In this document: piece by piece, positions 9,561 through 10,552 of the stretch
Numbering within the stretch: the first letter of the stretch is position 1
Layout of the letters: the number at the start of each line of letters is the position of its first letter
From: Smittium mucronatum
Taxonomy: Eukaryota; Kickxellomycota; Harpellomycetes; Harpellales; Legeriomycetaceae
Assembly: GCA_001953115.1 (NCBI GenBank)
Contig: LSSL01001308.1
Span: 1 to 10,552, forward strand
Length of the DNA stretch: 10,552 bases
Reading direction: 5' to 3'
Made by a program: the position numbers and the translations under genes
The notes under the pieces: model-generated
What the model was told of the DNA's origin: nothing
Database searches by the model: none
Seen by the model: the letters and a program-made list of their open reading frames with translations, nothing else

Positions 9561-10552
9561 ACGAGGTTTTTATTAAATACTAAGATGCTGATGGCCTAAG
9601 AGAAAATTCATAATTTAGAAAAATTAAAAAAATATAGCTCAGTGCTTCTATAGACTTATTGCTGATGATGGGTATTTTTAGGAGCTTAAAATCACAAACT
9701 TCTGAGCACTGGTATTCTTTATATGAAGATCCAATATTCAGATTCATAATGACAAAAAAATGTTTTGCAAAATCTCAAAAGATCTAACATTCTAAAATAA
9801 AGAAAAATTAAGCTCTATGAATTCGACTAATAAGCTAGCACCATTAAGAGAACTATAAAGCTAGATTTATAAAAATACAATAAAAAGTTACTCTCCTCGT
9901 GGAAATATAAGAGTGAATGAGCAGCCGGCTCGATTCAGGGGAAATTTTAATTTCAAGCAGTACATTTCCGGAAAAAATGACACGTATGGTATAAAAATTT
10001 AATTGGCCTGCGATATTCCTACTAGATACCCGCTAGTTGGAATAATATATCAAAAAGTCTTTCTATCTCAGTTTATGTAAAACCTAACAGAAAAATATAT
10101 TGGCTCACATATAAATTAAACTTTTCACATTTTTTTACAGGCTATATTTGGCGATAAATCTATTATCAAGAAAATTAAAATTTTTAGGGACTTGTAGGAA
10201 AAATCAAAAAATTCATGCCAAATGAGTTTTCACGTTCAAAGAAAAGGGGTTTCCAATCTAGCAAATTTGGGTTTAGGAAAAATGCCACCCTAGTTTCTTA
10301 TTCCCCAAAGACAAACAGGGCAATGAATTTACTATCAAAAATTTATTTTGGAAGTGTTTTTGGAAAAAATAACAATTCCAACCCTGGAATAACCAATTAT
10401 TACAATTCAACTAAAGGCTGTGTAGATAACTTAGACCAAATTTCGCATAATTATAACACATAGTAAAAAGAAAATATATATACAATCAACTTAATTCATA
10501 AATTTTTGGATATTTGTGGAGTTACCTCATGTGTATTTTGGAAAAATTATTA
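9561..10552 (+). pseudogene. Decayed piggyBac transposase, 3' end beyond the window
   Basis: PiggyBac transposases are DDD enzymes (DDE_Tnp_1_7 domain) that insert at TTAA. Family blocks occur in order. LLLMMGIFRS, then EHWYSLYEDPIFRF, lie in a 49-codon frame at 9638-9784. VNEQPARFRGNFNFKQYISG (9913-9972) leads to YGIKI and ACD in the next frame. LAINLLSRKLKFLGTCRKN (about 10148-10204) is in a third frame. An open 82-codon stretch at 10215-10463 holds SSKFGFRKNATLVSY and NYYNSTKGCVDNLDQISHNY. After two stops the same frame resumes with FLDICGV at 10503-10523. The first catalytic Asp, in DEQ, is Asn (9916-9918); the second, expected before NFF, is replaced (about 10124-10126); the third is kept (10425-10427). 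A stop at 10000-10002 falls where the family has Trp. The enzyme is inactive. Confidence 0.94.
10215..10463 (+). pseudogene. Longest surviving piggyBac segment, 82 codons
   Basis: This is the only part of the transposase still open from an ATG to a stop. It covers the end of the RNase H-like core, including the third catalytic Asp in the STKGCVDNLDQ block (family consensus GGVD, here GCVD). The ATG coincides with a frame change relative to the preceding block (a shift of one base near 10213), so it is an internal Met of the ancestral protein, in the segment before PNEF, and not an original start. Two stops in a row (10461-10466) then separate it from the next conserved block. It is best read as a fragment of the pseudogene, not as an independent gene. 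Confidence 0.85.

Noticed and set aside
10131..10141. Pyrimidine tract plus ACAG resembling a 3' splice site inside the piggyBac relic
   Set aside because: Family similarity reads straight through it in one frame (FF...LAINLLSRK), so an intron end here is unlikely.
1156..10463. Alternative genetic code with TAA/TAG read as Gln
   Set aside because: Stops also fall at non-Gln positions (Trp in piggyBac), TGA interrupts as well, and frameshifts break every relic, so decay explains the stops better.

Overview
The window is an AT-rich eukaryotic sequence dominated by decayed mobile elements. I found no intact protein-coding gene. The supporting signs are very low GC over most of its length, long A, T and C homopolymers, no bacterial-style gene packing, and relics of two eukaryotic DNA transposon superfamilies (Mutator-like and piggyBac). 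The host cannot be fixed from the sequence. AT-rich, transposon-loaded fungi (including microsporidia or glomeromycetes) and several invertebrates would all fit.

Layout on the + strand: (1) 1-930 is low-complexity, pyrimidine-rich DNA with C homopolymers and one compact G-quadruplex-type motif read on the minus strand (832-861). (2) About 930-2290 is a GC-richer island. Its minus strand (about 2280 down to 1156) carries long, compositionally protein-like reading stretches broken by stops and at least one frame change; I do not recognise the product. (3) 3127-3958 is an inverted repeat with well-conserved arms of about 125 bp around a 580-bp centre. The centre holds a Lys-rich relic frame ending in a PCNA-interacting (PIP-box-like) pattern. 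(4) About 3960-5750 is very AT-rich with nothing recognisable. (5) 5754-7055 is a decayed Mutator-like (MULE) transposase, with its DDE core, a poorly preserved SWIM-like region and a C-terminal zinc-knuckle relic spread over several frames. (6) About 7300-8290 is C-poor and G/T-rich on the + strand, a marked strand asymmetry. (7) About 8300-9560 is AT-rich with only short repeats. (8) 9561-10552 is a decayed piggyBac transposase that runs off the right edge of the window.

The two transposases are independent cut-and-paste families on the same strand and do not form an operon or pathway. Both are dead: each is split by frameshifts and stops, and in the piggyBac copy two of the three catalytic aspartates are replaced. 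Many apparent lesions can be explained by C-to-T or G-to-A transitions (for example CAG to TAG), as expected from repeat-induced point mutation or decay of methylated cytosine, but this could not be quantified by hand.
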